This document shows positions 17,512 to 25,964 of a stretch of 64,000 nucleotides of DNA, in pieces (the stretch's first letter is position 1; every line of letters begins with the position of its first letter). The translations under genes and the position numbers were made by a program. This DNA is from Candidatus Nitrososphaera evergladensis SR1 (lineage in GTDB: Archaea; Thermoproteota; Nitrososphaeria; Nitrososphaerales; Nitrososphaeraceae). Below the pieces are notes generated by a model. It was not told the DNA's origin. It saw only the letters and a list, made by a program, of their open reading frames with translations, and did not search any database. Where the stretch lies: NCBI RefSeq assembly GCF_000730285.1, contig NZ_CP007174.1, forward strand, positions 1,426,001 through 1,490,000. Direction: 5' to 3'.

Positions 17512-18582
17512 TTGGCGAGCAAAACCGCCGTCGTTGCAATTACAAAACACGGGATCGAGATTGCCCGAAAGATAAAGGGCAAGATGCCCGAGGTGGAGGT
17601 TTACGTCCCTGCAAAGCACAGCGACGGCGGCGCAGATATCAACTGGTTTTCAGAGCAGAGCACGCAGCTTGTCGCCAGCTTGTTCAAGTCGCACGACGCG
17701 CTGATATGCGTGTTTTCGCTTGGCGCAGTCATACGCATGGTCGCGCCATACCTTGTGGACAAGAAAAGCGACCCTGCAGTGATTGTAATAGACGACAGGG
17801 CAAACTATGTCATCAGCGCGCTTTCAGGCCACCTTGGCGGCGCAAACGCGCTTGCACGGCTCGTGGCCTCTTTCCTTGGCGCCAAGCCCGTCATAACCAC
17901 GGCCGCAGACGTCAACGAAACCATCGCCGTGGACCTTGTGGGCAGGGAGTTTGGCTGGACAATCGAGAATTTTGACAACGTGACAAAGACAAGCGCGCTC
18001 ATGGTAAACGAGGAAAGGATCGCCATCTACCAGGATGCCGGCGAGCGCAACTGGTGGCAGGGCCAGCAGCTTCCAAAAAACGTCACCGTTGTCGATAATA
18101 TCGAAAAAGTCAAGTCGCCTGATTTCAAGGCGGCCCTTGTCATCACCGACAAGATGGTGGATCAGGACGTCGTGGCCAAGTCCGTGGTGTACAGGCCAAA
18201 GACGCTCGTGGTCGGGATTGGCCTGCACTGGGACACGAACAAGGAAACCATAGAGTCTGGAGTAACTGCTGTCTTTAAGGAAAAAGGCCTTGCGCTCAAG
18301 AGCGTGCGCAACATCGCAAGCGTCGACCGCGGGGCAAGGGTCAAGGGCCTCGACGAGTTTGCAGGGCAGTATGGAATGCCTGTTCAGATCTACAAAAAAG
18401 AAGACCTGGCCAAGGTGGAGGTGCCAAACCCGTCGCCGGCCGTGCAAAAGTTCGAGGGGACGGCAAGCGTGTCAGAGGCTTCAGCCATCCTGGACTCAAA
18501 GGGCGAGCTGATAGTGCAAAAGCAAAAGTTCCCGCCAAACCTCACCGTGGCCGTGTGCAGGGTCGCAGACTTCTCTCAGTAA
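17512..18582 (+). CDS. cbiG: cobalamin biosynthesis protein CbiG
   Basis: 356 residues with a TTG start. The N-terminal region (AVVAITKHGIEIARKI, then ICVFSLGAVIRMVAPYL) and central region (IDDRANYVISALSGHLGGANALA) are typical of CbiG. The C-terminal CbiG/CobE domain has VGIGLHWDTNKETIESGV and SVDRGARVKGL. The enzyme opens the ring-A lactone and releases acetaldehyde in the anaerobic pathway. cbiX-cbiC begins 31 bp later, so they probably form an operon. Confidence 0.92.
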   Translation: MASKTAVVAITKHGIEIARKIKGKMPEVEVYVPAKHSDGGADINWFSEQSTQLVASLFKSHDALICVFSLGAVIRMVAPYLVDKKSDPAVIVIDDRANYVISALSGHLGGANALARLVASFLGAKPVITTAADVNETIAVDLVGREFGWTIENFDNVTKTSALMVNEERIAIYQDAGERNWWQGQQLPKNVTVVDNIEKVKSPDFKAALVITDKMVDQDVVAKSVVYRPKTLVVGIGLHWDTNKETIESGVTAVFKEKGLALKSVRNIASVDRGARVKGLDEFAGQYGMPVQIYKKEDLAKVEVPNPSPAVQKFEGTASVSEASAILDSKGELIVQKQKFPPNLTVAVCRVADFSQ

Positions 18583-18613
18583 GATATTTTATCCCAATAT
18601 ATGCACACATTTT

Positions 18614-20071
18614 TTGCAATTGAAGAAGAGGGCGCTTCTTATCGTCGACAGGGGCAGCAGGGAGCCAGAGGTCCGGCAGGAGATGCAGGAGATATGCGCG
18701 CTTGCCAAGGGCAAGGCAGGATACGACTTTGCCGACTATTGCTTCCTTGAGGTGCTCCCCCCGTTCATTGAAGAGGGCATCAAAAAGTGCGTCGACGCCG
18801 GCGCCGAGGCGATAACCGTGATGCCCTATTTCCTCTACCCCGGCATGAAGCTAAAAGACACGGTAAAGCAGAGCGCAAGGATAGGCCGCGACAAGAACCT
18901 GAATCTGGTAATAACAAGGCCGCTCAGCTATCATCCCATGATGCCAGAGCTTGTATCGGAGCGCATAGCCGAACTAAAAAAAGAAAAAAGCATCAGCCTT
19001 TCCGACAGCCAGTGCGACGTGCTTTTGATAGGGCATGGCAGCAGCGACAGAAATGCGCACGACGCCTTCGTGCACACTGCAGAGGCGATAAAATCTCGCT
19101 ACCGAAACGTGCACCACTGCTTTTTAGAACTTGACACACCAAACATCGAGCAGGGGGTCATGCAGGCGGTGGCCAGGCAGCCAAAAGTGCTACTCATGAT
19201 GCCGTATTTCCTGCATAAAGGAGCCCACATCAAGCGCGACGTTGTAAACGATGTTTCGGCCGCACTTGAAAAAGCGCGCTTTCAAGACGCTTACATGGCA
19301 AGGCACCTGGGAGTTGACGACAAGCTGGTCAACCTCGTAGTCGAGCGCGCCAAGGAAGTGGAAAACCGCCAGGGGCCGGACGACAGAAGCTTTGGGACTG
19401 CCGCAAGCAGGAGCATGACGGAGAGGGCCTTTGACATTGAAAAGAGGAGCTTTGAGATAATCGACTCTGAAGTCGGACCGCACGACTACGACTCCATGCA
19501 GTGGCCAATAGTGCGCAGGGTGATTCACGCAACGGCTGACTTTGACTTTGCCGGCAAGGGCAAGATGCTGTTCCACAAGCGCGCGATCGAGTCTGCGTTT
19601 TTTGCGATCAAAAACAGGTGCACCATAGTCACGGACGTAGACATGGTGCTTGCCGCCATCAACAAAAAATCGCTTTCCGACCTTGGGCTCAAGGGGGCCT
19701 GCTACATCTCTGACAAGAGCGTCGCAGAACAAGCAAGGAGGCTTGGCAAGACCCGGTCGGAGATGGCCATGAGGCACGCGGCAAAGGAAATAGAAGGCGG
19801 GATTGTAGTTGTTGGCAACGCGCCGACCGCGCTCTTGGAAGTCATTTCGATGGTAAAAGAAGGCGTGGCCAAGCCTGCGCTAATAGTCGGCATCCCTGTG
19901 GGCTTTGTGTCTGCGCCCGAGTCAAAGGAAGCGCTTGCCAAAATGACTGACGACGACGATGGCGTGCCGTTCATAACAAACGTCGGCAGAAAGGGCGGCA
20001 GTCCAGCCGCGTCGTCAATAATCAACGCGCTGCTTTTGCTGTACCAGAATAATAGTCAGCGGCGCAAGTAG
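18614..20071 (+). CDS. CbiX-CbiC fusion: cobaltochelatase plus cobalt-precorrin-8 methylmutase
   Basis: 485 residues. Residues 5-245 hold two CbiX-type chelatase repeats. The second keeps the metal ligands (H141 in GHGSSD, H201 and H205 in FLHKGAHIKRD). The first has D12-R13-G-S where HGS is expected and lacks the second histidine, so it is probably non-catalytic. Residues 280-480 are CbiC, with catalytic H305 in RRVIHATADF and GNAPTALLEV near the end. One polypeptide thus joins cobalt insertion with the last ring rearrangement. Start TTG 18614 or 18620. Its end overlaps the convergent cbiA gene by 16 bp. Confidence 0.9.
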   Translation: MQLKKRALLIVDRGSREPEVRQEMQEICALAKGKAGYDFADYCFLEVLPPFIEEGIKKCVDAGAEAITVMPYFLYPGMKLKDTVKQSARIGRDKNLNLVITRPLSYHPMMPELVSERIAELKKEKSISLSDSQCDVLLIGHGSSDRNAHDAFVHTAEAIKSRYRNVHHCFLELDTPNIEQGVMQAVARQPKVLLMMPYFLHKGAHIKRDVVNDVSAALEKARFQDAYMARHLGVDDKLVNLVVERAKEVENRQGPDDRSFGTAASRSMTERAFDIEKRSFEIIDSEVGPHDYDSMQWPIVRRVIHATADFDFAGKGKMLFHKRAIESAFFAIKNRCTIVTDVDMVLAAINKKSLSDLGLKGACYISDKSVAEQARRLGKTRSEMAMRHAAKEIEGGIVVVGNAPTALLEVISMVKEGVAKPALIVGIPVGFVSAPESKEALAKMTDDDDGVPFITNVGRKGGSPAASSIINALLLLYQNNSQRRK

Positions 20072-21453
20072 GATGCGCAACTGCGTACAAGCCTCTCTGC
20101 CAGCACGTTGTTCTTGCTTGCAAAGTGCAGGTGCATGTATGCCGCAAGACCTGTTTCGCCTATCACAAAGCCGTCCCTGCCATCCGTGACTCCTTTTCCC
20201 TTTTTCATGGCGTACGCAAACCTGCTGTCCCTGGAAATGTCCTCTATTGCGGAATAGTGGAACTCGTGGCCGCGCAGGTTTGCCCTGCCAAAGACCGGCC
20301 CGTCGCAGTCAGCCTCGGTGTAGTTGAGCGTGAGGCGGGAGGTCATGACCGTGTCGGCGTCAATCAGCCCTGCCATCCTGCGAGTTTTTTTCTCGCCCTT
20401 GTACCCGCTTATCGAGCGTGTCAGGTACATCAGCCCGCCGCATTCGCCGTACACCGGCATGCCAGCGTTTACCGCTTTTGCGACAGACTTTATCATGGGC
20501 CTGTTTTTCTCCAGCTTGTCTGCAAGCACTTCTGGAAAGCCTCCGCCAAGCATCACGCCGTCTATTCCCTCCGGCAGCCTGGCATCGTTTACCGGGCTGA
20601 AAAAGACGAGCCTTGCACCCGCCCTCCTTAGCGCGTCAAGGTTGTCCGCATAGTAAAAGTTGAACGACTCGTCAAGCGCGACTGCTATTGTTGTGGCCTT
20701 TTTCTTTGGTGCCTTTTTCATTGCAGACGATGATGCAGGGAGCGGGCCTGTCCCACATGCCTTTAAAATAGAGTCAATGTCAATCTGCTCCGAGACGTAT
20801 TTTGCGGCGTCAAGTATCGCGGCGCGTTTTTTCTTTTGTAACTCCTGGGCAGGCACGAGCCCGAGGTGGCGCTCGTCCATCTTTATCTCGCTGTTGCGCC
20901 TGATGACGCCAAGCACCGGCACCCTCCTGACCTTTCCTGCAAGCGCTTCTGAAAGGTAGCCTGCGTGTCTGTCGCTTGCCACGTTGTTCAGGATGATGCC
21001 TGCAATCCTGACGCTCCTGTCAAAGTGAGTAAAGCCAAGGGCTATGGCCGCAATGGACCGCGCGCTCTTGCTTGCATCGACTACCAGCACCACCGGCGCG
21101 CCAAGTATCTTTGCCACGTGAGCGGTGCTTGCAAAGTTGTCTTTTCCTGACATGCCGTCAAAGAGTCCCATTACGCCCTCGATGACTGCCACGTCGGCAC
21201 TCTCGCACGCAGAGTTAAAGCAGTCAATGACTCCCTGCCTTCCCATGAGCCAGACATCGAGGTTGCGCGACTTGCGCCCCGTCACAAAGGTGTGGTAAGA
21301 GGGGTCGATAAAGTCAGGCCCGACCTTGAATGGCTGTACGGCAAGCCCCTTTTTTTTGCGCAGGGTGTGCATTATTGCAACTGCGACAGTGGTCTTGCCC
21401 ACTCCGCTTGTGACTCCTGCGACCACTATTCTAGGGACTGCCACCGTCGCCAT
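20056..21453 (-). CDS. cbiA: cobyrinic acid a,c-diamide synthase CbiA/CobB
   Basis: 465 residues from the ATG at 21453; four more residues are possible from 21465. The N-terminal ATP-binding domain has GVTSGVGKTTVAVAI, and VGPDFIDPSYH follows. The C-terminal class I glutamine amidotransferase-like domain has GGGFPEV and YGECGGLMYL with the nucleophilic cysteine. It amidates side chains a and c of cobyrinic acid. It lies opposite cbiX-cbiC, with the 3' ends overlapping. Confidence 0.93.
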   Translation of the reverse strand: MATVAVPRIVVAGVTSGVGKTTVAVAIMHTLRKKKGLAVQPFKVGPDFIDPSYHTFVTGRKSRNLDVWLMGRQGVIDCFNSACESADVAVIEGVMGLFDGMSGKDNFASTAHVAKILGAPVVLVVDASKSARSIAAIALGFTHFDRSVRIAGIILNNVASDRHAGYLSEALAGKVRRVPVLGVIRRNSEIKMDERHLGLVPAQELQKKKRAAILDAAKYVSEQIDIDSILKACGTGPLPASSSAMKKAPKKKATTIAVALDESFNFYYADNLDALRRAGARLVFFSPVNDARLPEGIDGVMLGGGFPEVLADKLEKNRPMIKSVAKAVNAGMPVYGECGGLMYLTRSISGYKGEKKTRRMAGLIDADTVMTSRLTLNYTEADCDGPVFGRANLRGHEFHYSAIEDISRDSRFAYAMKKGKGVTDGRDGFVIGETGLAAYMHLHFASKNNVLAERLVRSCASYLRR

Positions 21454-21507
21454 GCAGCAACACAATTGTGTTGCAGAATGGTGGTATTAATAATATAATA
21501 TGACTAC

Positions 21508-22366
21508 TTAGCTCAGGATCTCGGGGAACTTTTGTCTGCACGCAGAGCAAAACACCGCATCATTGGTTGTCAGAGCATCGCACGCAGGGCACATCTTCCA
21601 GACGTTGGTTTCTGCCTTGAGGTCCTTGCCGCAGTCTGGGCAGAACTTGGACGCAGGGGGCACGGCTGCAAAGCAGCAGTAGCGGCACGCAACCGTTTCT
21701 TTTCTTCTTCTTCTTCTTTGGCTCTGCTACCTCCTGTATTGTTGCTGCTTGCTTTGGAGGCTCGGCCTTTAGCTGCCGTGACGGCTGGACGGCGGAGGAG
21801 ACAACAAGCATTTCGCCACTTATCTGGGGCCTGATCCCCAGCATCAGTTCCTCCTTGAGGATGGCAAACTCTTCCTCGGTTATCATGCCCTGGTGCTTCA
21901 TAAGCGCCAGCCTTTCAAGCCTGTCAAGCGCATCCATCTTGGGTTTTTCCGGCTCGAGTCTCATCTCGGGCTTTGGTTCTTGCTTTTGGGCAGTCTTGCG
22001 GCTTGATAATTCGCCCCTCATGCCCTTTTGGATGAACGCGCTTACCTGCAGCGCCACCTGCTTGTCGACAGCCGGCAGGTCAATATGCTGCAAAGATGCG
22101 AGGGGTTTTAAGAGTATCTCTGTGGAAAACACGCCGCGCTTTAACATGACGGTGGCAATCTCTTCGTATTTTATGGCAATGATGTTTGCCCGCAGGCCAA
22201 ACATCTTGGGATCCTTGAAAAGCACGCGACTCGTGGTGATGTATATCTTGTCAGGTGCCGAGATGGACCCGCCGGGGGCGACCTTGGACTGCGAAGCCAC
22301 AAGAAGTATCTCTTCTTTGGGCATAAGCAGGCCAGCTATGTCTGGGTCCATCCTTTCAAGCATCAT
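21508..22366 (-). CDS. PH-like/SHOCT protein with frameshifted C-terminal double zinc ribbon
   Basis: The intact frame runs 22366-21560. It has a PH-like domain (residues 15-110, IYITTSRVLF), a linker, and a SHOCT helix pair (LERLALMKHQGMITEEEFAILKEEL). After a run of AAG/Lys codons (21698-21719) this frame turns into nonsense. Moving by one base there opens a frame ending at 21508 that encodes CRYCC, FCPDCG, MCPACD and FCSACR, a typical double zinc ribbon. The extra A in the AAAA run explains the shift. This may be a sequencing error, a true mutation or slippage. The likely role is membrane or RNA-associated, but unknown. Confidence 0.75.
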
Positions 22367-22473
22367 GTCCGACAGAAACCTCTACGCTTTTTCCTAAAAT
22401 ATCTGATGTAAGGAGGTTCTGGATGTTTCTACTAGGGCCGGCAGGTTAGTTTTTATCCCAACCCGTTTCTTTT

Positions 22474-23040
22474 GTGACAATACACACGCATATGCCTCCT
22501 CCTCCTTCTTTGGACAGGGCTCCGGTCATAGTCTATACGGGCAAGGGCAAGGGCAAGACTACCGCGGCGCTTGGAATAGTTTTGCGGGCGGTGGGACACG
22601 GCCACAAGGTGGGGATGATCCAGTTCATCAAGGGCGAGTGGTATTATGGCGAGCTGACAAGCTCCAAGCGACTAGAGCCAGAGTTTGAGATGATTGCTGC
22701 CGGCAAGGGCTTTGTGGGCATCATAGACGACGACCATCCCATAGAAGAACACCAAAAGGCTTCGCAAGATGCAGTGGGACTTGTCCGGGACAAGCTTGCG
22801 TCAGGAGCCTATGACGTGATGATACTTGACGAGGTAAACTATGCGGTCAAACTCGGTCTGATTACTGTCGACGACGTCCTTGGCATAATTGCGGCCAAGC
22901 CTGACAAGACCACGCTTGTTCTGACAGGCAACCACGCACACGAAAAGGTGCTAGAAGCGGCAGACCTTGTCACCGAGATGAGGGAGGTAAAGCATCCTTT
23001 TCAGAAGGGGATCAAGGCCAGAAAGGGCATCGACTTTTAG
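22474..23040 (+). CDS. cobO: cob(I)yrinic acid a,c-diamide adenosyltransferase, CobO/BtuR type
   Basis: 188 residues. The P-loop YTGKGKGKTTAALG is at 21-34 and MILDEVNYAVKLGL follows in the Walker B region. The C-terminal FQKGIKARKGIDF is typical of the BtuR/CobO family. It transfers the adenosyl group from ATP to cob(I)yrinate. The N-terminal His/Pro stretch varies; a start at the internal ATG (M7) is possible. It is divergent from the PH/SHOCT gene. Confidence 0.93.
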   Translation: MTIHTHMPPPPSLDRAPVIVYTGKGKGKTTAALGIVLRAVGHGHKVGMIQFIKGEWYYGELTSSKRLEPEFEMIAAGKGFVGIIDDDHPIEEHQKASQDAVGLVRDKLASGAYDVMILDEVNYAVKLGLITVDDVLGIIAAKPDKTTLVLTGNHAHEKVLEAADLVTEMREVKHPFQKGIKARKGIDF

Positions 23041-23124
23041 ATCTCTTGTATCATCAAAAAAATCTAATGGTATCTAACCATCAGGGCAACCTTAAAGTAT
23101 GGTCTGCGCACCGCGTAAAATGAT

Positions 23125-23934
23125 TTGTCATCTGCTCAAGAGGCCTCCAAACTCCCGGACGAAGGCGAGATAGTCATTGCCTCGGTGAGGGAGGTAACTG
23201 GCCACGGAGCCTATGTCACGCTTGACGAGTACAACGGCATGACGGGTTTTCTCCACATTTCCGAGATTGCGACCGGCTGGATACGCAACATCGAGCGCTA
23301 CGTCCGGCCAAAGCAAAAGGCGGTGCTGAAAGTAATCCGCGTCAACAGGGCAAGGGGAGAGGTGGATTGCTCTCTCAAGCAGGTCTCTGGCGAGGAGCGC
23401 AAGTCAAAGCTCATCGAGGTAAAAAAGAGCGAAAAGGCCGATGCGTTCATGGATTTCATAAAGGCCAAGCTGAAACTTTCAGATCAGCAGGTGGCGGAGA
23501 TAGAAGAAAAGGTCCTTCAAAAGTACGACTATGTTTATGACATTTTCGAGGACATTGCAAGAAGAGGTCCTGAGCTACTCCAAAAGTTCGATTTTTCAGA
23601 CGACATCAAAAAGGCGATGGAGGAGGAGAGCAACAAGATTCAAGTGCCCCATGTTGAAGTGAGGGGCGTCATGGAGATATCCTCGAAAAAACCCGACGGC
23701 ATCGAGATCATAAAAAGCACGCTTGCAGGCGTGGAAAGCAGCAAGGGAAACGCCACGACAGAGGTCACGTACGTAGGCGCCCCTCGCTACCGCATAGTGG
23801 TAACGGCAGAGAATTTCAAGGTGGCTGAAAAATCGATGAACAACGCAGTGGAAAAGATCCGCTCTGCGATTGAAAAACAGCACGGCGCATTCAACTTTAT
23901 CCGCGAAGAGTCGAAAAAATCGCACCAAGGATAG
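23125..23934 (+). CDS. eif2a: translation initiation factor aIF2 alpha subunit
   Basis: 269 residues with a TTG start. The N-terminal S1 domain (GEIVIASVREVTGHGAYVTLDEYNGMTGFLHISEI) lacks a conserved regulatory Ser51 context, as in archaea. The helical middle domain and the C-terminal alpha-beta domain (TEVTYVGAPRYRIVVTAENF) complete the subunit. It joins beta and gamma subunits to deliver initiator tRNA. nop10 lies 13 bp downstream, a linkage conserved in many archaea. Confidence 0.95.
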   Translation: MSSAQEASKLPDEGEIVIASVREVTGHGAYVTLDEYNGMTGFLHISEIATGWIRNIERYVRPKQKAVLKVIRVNRARGEVDCSLKQVSGEERKSKLIEVKKSEKADAFMDFIKAKLKLSDQQVAEIEEKVLQKYDYVYDIFEDIARRGPELLQKFDFSDDIKKAMEEESNKIQVPHVEVRGVMEISSKKPDGIEIIKSTLAGVESSKGNATTEVTYVGAPRYRIVVTAENFKVAEKSMNNAVEKIRSAIEKQHGAFNFIREESKKSHQG

Positions 23935-23947
23935 AGAATAGTAGAAT

Positions 23948-24130
23948 ATGAGACATCTAATCCGCAAGTGCACCGCCTGCGGAGCGTACACCCTTGCAAA
24001 CACGTGCCCAAAGTGCAATTCCCAGACTGCCGATCCTCACCCGCCGAAATATTCGCCAGACGACAAGTACGTGCGCTACCGGGTGGCCGAGCGCTATGAA
24101 GAAGAAGAGGGCGACAAGGATTATAAGTAA
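23948..24130 (+). CDS. nop10: H/ACA ribonucleoprotein subunit Nop10
   Basis: 60 residues, full length for the family. The zinc ribbon has CTACG and CPKCN, followed by the conserved basic segment PHPPKYSPDDKYVRYR that binds Cbf5. It works in RNA-guided pseudouridylation. It is co-directional with aIF2-alpha and separated from it by 13 bp. Confidence 0.95.
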   Translation: MRHLIRKCTACGAYTLANTCPKCNSQTADPHPPKYSPDDKYVRYRVAERYEEEEGDKDYK

Positions 24131-24154
24131 AGTTGCGGTCCTGACACTTGCGCG

Positions 24155-25183
24155 TTGAGATTTGCCATTGCAGGTGCAGGAGTGGCCGGGAGCTACCTTG
24201 GCAATATGCTCCAGAGACGCGGCCATGAAGTCCAGGTGTTCGAGTCGTCAAGGCCGGAGAACCACTGGCCAGTGTGCGCCTGGGGCGCGTCGCGGCACAT
24301 GCTGTCCAAATTTTCAGAAAAGGCGGGGCTTGACTTTAAAGACTATATCATGCACATAGGGCAGAGGCTGCGCATGGACCTGCCAGCAGGCAAGGTCGAA
24401 TACCTCGACCTAAAGGGGCTTGTCACCTACGACAAGCACAGGTGGGAGCACGACCTGATGCAGGGGCTGGAGATAAAGTACGGCACCAAGGTGACAAAGG
24501 AAGATTTCCCGTTTGAAAAATACGATCACGTCCTTGACTGCACGGGCCTGCACCGCACGCTGTTGCCAAAGTCAGGCGAAGATTTTCTCATACCTGCGTA
24601 CGAATACCTGCTTGAAGAAGTCAAGGGCGAGAACGAGTTTTATACGATAGGCTACAAGGGCGCCAAGGGATATTTCTGGTACTTTCCGCTAGGCGACGGC
24701 AAAGGCTACATGGGGGCCGGCGACGTGGAAAAAAAGTACCACGGCATAAAGGAATTCTTTGAGCAACACCCTGAGGCAAAGATCGTCAAGAAAATTGGCA
24801 GGCCAATCCGGCTTGCGCCTCCAAAAAAGATGGAACCGTTCTTTGACGGAAACGTGGTAGGAGTTGGCGAATCCATCGGCTGCGTGTTTCCGATGCTTGG
24901 CGAGGGCATCATCCCGTCGCTTTTGTGCTGCGACTTTTTCCTCGACGCCCTTGACGACAGAAAAGGCCTTGACGCCAAGAAATACAGAAAGAAGGTTCTC
25001 TCTTACTTTGACTATTACGACGACGTCTATCGCATCGTCAGGCTAAAGATGGACGGCAAGCTGTCTACCATACGCCATGCAAACCTCCTGATGAGCATGT
25101 ACCGCCATATGAAAAAGGAGGAGAGCCGCTTTGGGTTTGAAGTCAGCCTTGAGAAGATGAACCGGCTGGTAAACGCTTTATAG
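24155..25183 (+). CDS. geranylgeranyl reductase-like FAD-dependent oxidoreductase
   Basis: 342 residues with a TTG start. The FAD dinucleotide motif is FAIAGAGVAGSYLGNMLQRRGH at the very N-terminus. VVGVGESIGCVFPMLGEGIIPSLL near 230 is the second FAD motif of the GGR family. Archaeal members hydrogenate the prenyl chains of membrane lipids, but this one is shorter than many GGRs, so lipid specificity is a hypothesis. It follows nop10 by 24 bp and precedes a thioesterase gene. Confidence 0.8.
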   Translation: MRFAIAGAGVAGSYLGNMLQRRGHEVQVFESSRPENHWPVCAWGASRHMLSKFSEKAGLDFKDYIMHIGQRLRMDLPAGKVEYLDLKGLVTYDKHRWEHDLMQGLEIKYGTKVTKEDFPFEKYDHVLDCTGLHRTLLPKSGEDFLIPAYEYLLEEVKGENEFYTIGYKGAKGYFWYFPLGDGKGYMGAGDVEKKYHGIKEFFEQHPEAKIVKKIGRPIRLAPPKKMEPFFDGNVVGVGESIGCVFPMLGEGIIPSLLCCDFFLDALDDRKGLDAKKYRKKVLSYFDYYDDVYRIVRLKMDGKLSTIRHANLLMSMYRHMKKEESRFGFEVSLEKMNRLVNAL

Positions 25184-25210
25184 CCGAGGGTGGCAGGCGC
25201 TAGCTAGCAG

Positions 25211-25690
25211 TTGTCGCTAAATGCAAAAAGCCCGCAAGACTCACAGGCAGAAACCACCGTCTTGATGATGCCGTCTGACGCAAACCCGATGGGAAACGTC
25301 TTTGGAGGCGTGATACTAAAGCACGTGGACCTCATTGCCGGCATCGTTGCCAAGAGGCACGTGGGGCACCCAAACGTCGTCACCGCGGCCATGGACAGGA
25401 TGACCTTTCTAAAGCCGGTGTTCATTGGCAACGCGCTCGTACTGTCTGCCCGGATAAACTATGTCAGAAGGTCGTCGATGGAGGTTGAAGTTACCGTCGA
25501 ATCAGAAGACTATGACAGCGGGACAAAGGCTCGTACAGGGACGGCGTTTGTGACGCTTGTGGCACTTGACAAGCACGGCAAGGCAACAGAGGTGCCGCCC
25601 CTCTTGCTGGAAACGGCTGAGGACAAGAAGCGGTTTTCAGAGGGCGAAAAGCGTATGCAGCAGCGCCTGCGCGAAGCCGGCAAATTGTAG
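25211..25690 (+). CDS. acyl-CoA thioesterase, hotdog fold
   Basis: 159 residues with a TTG start. MPSDANPMGNVFGGVILKHVDLIAGIVAKRH is the typical helix-containing motif of the BACH/YciA hotdog family, with the catalytic Asp/Asn region (DANPMGNVFGG). It hydrolyses acyl-CoA to free CoA and acid. It lies 28 bp after the geranylgeranyl reductase-like gene and converges with a small acidic-tail protein. Confidence 0.85.
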   Translation: MSLNAKSPQDSQAETTVLMMPSDANPMGNVFGGVILKHVDLIAGIVAKRHVGHPNVVTAAMDRMTFLKPVFIGNALVLSARINYVRRSSMEVEVTVESEDYDSGTKARTGTAFVTLVALDKHGKATEVPPLLLETAEDKKRFSEGEKRMQQRLREAGKL

Positions 25691-25696
25691 TTAATC

Positions 25697-25939
25697 TCAT
25701 TCAAAGTATTCTAGTTCTTCGGAACCACTGTCGCCATTTTCGTCGTCATCTTCCATATCTATGGCGTCTTCAATCTCGGCTGGCTCTGCACTTGCTGCCG
25801 CCGTCTGCTGCCTCCTTTCGAGGTTTGTGTTGAGCCTGCGAAGCTCGGCAAGAATCTCGCGCAAAAGTACCGTTATCTGCTCCTCATCTTTTCTGGCCTT
25901 CTTTGCCTTTTTTGCCACGGGCTTTGACCTTCTTTGCAT
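25697..25939 (-). CDS. small coiled-coil protein with basic head and acidic tail
   Basis: 80 residues. Residues 1-18 are Lys/Arg-rich, 19-45 form an amphipathic helix or coiled coil (ITVLLREILAELRRLNTNLERRQQ), and 52-80 are mostly Asp/Glu. Charge segregation of this kind suggests nucleic-acid or chaperone-type binding, but there is no recognisable family. It may be co-transcribed after the PEP-mutase-family gene, whose stop lies 25 bp upstream. Confidence 0.5.
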   Translation of the reverse strand: MQRRSKPVAKKAKKARKDEEQITVLLREILAELRRLNTNLERRQQTAAASAEPAEIEDAIDMEDDDENGDSGSEELEYFE

Positions 25940-25964
25940 ATTCTATCAAGATCATCTCTTTTCT

